Shown piece after piece: positions 62,021-64,000 of a stretch of 64,000 nt of DNA (positions are counted from its first letter, which is position 1; the number at the start of each line of letters is the position of its first letter). The notes under the pieces are model-generated. The model saw only the letters and a list, made by a program, of their open reading frames with translations, was not told the origin of the DNA and searched no databases. Position numbers and translations under genes: made by a program. Source of the DNA: Flavobacterium quisquiliarum (GTDB lineage: Bacteria; Bacteroidota; Bacteroidia; Flavobacteriales; Flavobacteriaceae). The stretch spans positions 32,016 to 96,015 of the forward strand of contig NZ_WWEM01000043.1 of NCBI RefSeq assembly GCF_019308285.1. The letters run 5' to 3'.

Positions 62021-63619
62021 ATGCAAAGAATATTGATACTCCTTTTCTTTATTGGAGGTTTTTCTCTGACTGCGAAAGAGACAAATCCTTATTTAGAAGA
62101 ATTAGATCAGGTACTTTTGAAAAAAGATGTCTATCTAAAACAGAAATATCGAAAAATTGAAGCTTTAAAGAAAAATGTATCTAAGTTTACGCTCAGTCAG
62201 AATAATGAAGAGCTTTACAATTGTTACATGTCACTTTTTGATGAATACAAATCTTTTAAGTACGACTCTGCTTATTATTATTTGGAACAATCTAAAATCA
62301 AAGCCAAGATTTTAAAAGACCCGAAGTTTTTATCTAAAAGCCGTATTAAGGAAGGTTTTGTACTGCTTTCTTCTGGACTTTTTAAAGAAGCAATTGATAC
62401 TTTGAATGTAATTGATGACACTAAACTAGATATCAAAAACAAGTTTGAATATTACAACATAAAAGCCCGTGCTTACTATGATTTAGCCGATTACAACCGT
62501 GATCAGCGTTTTAATATTCATTATGTCCAACAGGGTAATCATTTCTTAAAAAAAGCTTTGGAATTAATCGGTACGAATACAAATGAATATTGGGCTGCAG
62601 AAAGCCTTAAACGTCTTAAACAGCAAGACTGGCGTGGTGCCGAGTTTGCTTTCAGTTATTGGATTAACAATTACAATCTTCCTCCAGATTATTATGGAAT
62701 TGCGACTTCGAGTCTCGGTTATATTTATTCGGAGAGAGGTTATACCAAAAAGGCGATTCAATATTTGGCTCTTGCCGCTATTGCCGATGTTAAAAATGCA
62801 ACAAAAGAAACCGTTGCGCTCAGAAATTTAGCCAATGAACTTTTTAAAATGGGTTATTTGGACAAAGCCAATGAATACATTAACATCGCAATGGATGATG
62901 CGACTTTTTACAATGCCAGACATAGAAAAATTGAGATTTCATCAATTCTTCCAATTATAGAAAAAGCACAATTGAACAATGTCAAAGATAAAAATGATAA
63001 ACTGGAAAAAATCATTATTCTGCTGACCATCTTAACGGTAATTATTTTTGTTTTCCTGGGAATCATCTTCAAACAATTGAAAGAGAAAAATAAAGCCCGA
63101 AAAACTATGGCTGAGTCTTATTTAAAACTACAGGAAATGAATGTAAGTTTAAGCGAAGCCAATGCCATTAAAGAAGAATATATTACCTATTTTATTAAAG
63201 CAACTTCAGCCTTTATTAATAAAATCGATCATATTCAGAAAAGTACACTTCATAAGATTATTACCAAAAAAACAGATGAAGTTATTGCCAGTTTAAAGCG
63301 TTATAATGTAAAGGAAGAAAGAGAAAACTTATTTCATCAGTTTGATGAAATCTTCCTGAGATTATTCCCAACATTTGTAACAGAATTCAATAAATTATTT
63401 CCAAACGATCATAAATGCATTGTCAAAAAAGGCGAACTTCTGAACACTGAATTACGCATTTTTGCTTTGTATAGATTAGGAATTCAAGACAGCAATCAAA
63501 TGGCAGAATTCCTAGAACTTTCTGTGGCTACAATTTATACTTATAAAACCAGAATCAAAAGTAAATCTGATTTTAAGGATACTTTCGAGCAGAAAATTAT
63601 GGAGATTAAAACGATTTAA
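62021..63619 (+). CDS. SusR-like membrane regulator with TPR repeats and DUF6377/LuxR-type DNA-binding end
   Basis: The 532-aa protein has a signal peptide (MQRILILLFFIGGFSLTAK), a periplasmic TPR-like region (about 40-320), one membrane helix (about 331-350), a coiled coil, and a cytoplasmic domain ending in a helix-turn-helix, ELRIFALYRLGIQDSNQMAEFLELSVATIYTYKTRIKSK (about 476-514). This is the layout of DUF6377 proteins, the SusR-like regulators that sense periplasmic oligosaccharides. It is divergent from the PUL operon, which it most likely activates. Confidence 0.88.
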   Translation: MQRILILLFFIGGFSLTAKETNPYLEELDQVLLKKDVYLKQKYRKIEALKKNVSKFTLSQNNEELYNCYMSLFDEYKSFKYDSAYYYLEQSKIKAKILKDPKFLSKSRIKEGFVLLSSGLFKEAIDTLNVIDDTKLDIKNKFEYYNIKARAYYDLADYNRDQRFNIHYVQQGNHFLKKALELIGTNTNEYWAAESLKRLKQQDWRGAEFAFSYWINNYNLPPDYYGIATSSLGYIYSERGYTKKAIQYLALAAIADVKNATKETVALRNLANELFKMGYLDKANEYINIAMDDATFYNARHRKIEISSILPIIEKAQLNNVKDKNDKLEKIIILLTILTVIIFVFLGIIFKQLKEKNKARKTMAESYLKLQEMNVSLSEANAIKEEYITYFIKATSAFINKIDHIQKSTLHKIITKKTDEVIASLKRYNVKEERENLFHQFDEIFLRLFPTFVTEFNKLFPNDHKCIVKKGELLNTELRIFALYRLGIQDSNQMAEFLELSVATIYTYKTRIKSKSDFKDTFEQKIMEIKTI

Positions 63620-63661
63620 GATTCTGAGCTACTAAGATGCTAAGGTTCTAAGTTTTTTTTA

Positions 63662-64000
63662 GCCACGAATTCACGAATTTTTTTTTCAATCAATTCGTGT
63701 AATTATCCAGCACAAATTTCCCGTATCATTTTAAATAAAAATTCGTGAATTCGTGGCTGAAAAAATATTTCGCTCCGCTGGAGCTCTTTTGTACAACAAA
63801 TATCTTTTTTATAAATATTTCGTCCCTCTGGGACTTAAGTTTTTCCGCCACGAATTCACAAATTTTCTTGTTCCAATAAATTCGCATAATTATCGAACAC
63901 AAATTTCCATATCATTTTAAATAAAAATTCGTGAATTTGTGGCTGAAAAAATATTTCGCTCCGCTGGAGCTCTTTTGTACAACAAATATCTTTTTTATAA
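63662..64000. repeat. 185-bp direct repeat with internal inverted repeats, running off the window
   Basis: The unit starting GCCACGAATTC at 63662 recurs at 63847 (period 185). The last ~95 bases of each copy, from CATTTTAAATAAAAATTCGTG to TATCTTTTTTATAA, are identical but for one change. Inside each unit, GCCACGAATTCACGAATTTT pairs with AAAAATTCGTGAATTCGTGGC, forming a long stem. A REP-like box CGCTCCGCTGGAGCTC follows. The second copy ends at the window edge. Confidence 0.85.

Noticed and set aside
63662..64000. Possible CRISPR array at the right edge
   Set aside because: The period is about 185 bp and nearly all of the unit is repeated, so there are no spacers.
1..64000. tRNA or rRNA genes
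   Set aside because: No cloverleaf pattern or rRNA-like stretch was recognised in reading through the intergenic regions; a covariance search would be decisive.

Overview
The window looks like a chromosomal segment of a Flavobacterium (Bacteroidota, family Flavobacteriaceae). The evidence is low GC with strong A/T bias at third positions, promoters of the Bacteroidota type (TTG or TTTG about 18-21 nt upstream of TAnnTTTG) where a box can be seen, a SusC/SusD polysaccharide-utilisation locus (PUL), many lipoproteins, and intergenic spaces filled with short palindromic repeats. The genus call is inference from protein family resemblance; no rRNA or tRNA is present to fix it.

Layout. 1-450: 3' end of an RND efflux adaptor gene and its terminator. 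600-4320: an 89-aa hypothetical gene, then a Hachiman anti-phage module (hamA-hamB) in visibly more AT-rich DNA. hamA is broken by a frameshift in an A9 tract. 4330-6000: a small reverse gene, a cluster of REP-like palindromes, a DJ-1/PfpI protein and a large inverted repeat. 6155-13880: a two-component system (response regulator and histidine kinase) followed by a TolC/adaptor/permease operon of the heavy-metal RND (Cus/Czc) class. 13998-21572: small conserved or unknown genes, an MscS channel, a pair of diverged tandem paralogues, LemA-DUF3137 with small membrane proteins (one split by an in-frame stop), a lipoprotein and a cupin. 22230-29275: a TetR regulator and an AcrAB-TolC type multidrug operon with an array of palindromic operators, plus a 37-aa membrane ORF between permease and TolC. 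29645-33142: Crp-like regulator, GNAT, DoxX, DinB and small membrane genes. 33303-35765: a possible gene remnant and a large glycosyltransferase fused to an alpha-helical domain. 36033-43118: Mla lipid-transport genes (mlaE, mlaF, mlaD), an AsmA-like protein, a small iron-permease family protein and a FAD oxidoreductase. 43212-50236: MarR-GNAT fusion, AraC regulator, DNA glycosylase, DUF6526, an unknown membrane protein, and a MarR-MATE pair with matching palindromic operators. 50413-51327: outer-membrane beta-barrel. 51707-63619: a PUL on the minus strand (DUF5004 lipoprotein, surface glycan-binding-like protein, SusC, SusD, GH99/GH71-like lipoprotein, GH97) with a divergent TPR/DUF6377 SusR-like regulator. 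63662-64000: a 185-bp direct repeat running off the window.

How the genes work together. Three separate RND-type systems and one MATE pump make this an efflux-rich stretch. The two complete RND systems have different local control: a two-component system for the metal-type pump, and TetR with an operator array for the multidrug-type pump. The PUL is a compact set for importing and cleaving an alpha-glucan or other alpha-linked glycan. The points most worth a second look are the Hachiman frameshift tract, the amplified TetR operators, the 37-aa RND-associated ORF, the in-frame stop in the two-TM protein, the two inverted copies of a mobile-looking intergenic element, and the 185-bp direct repeat.
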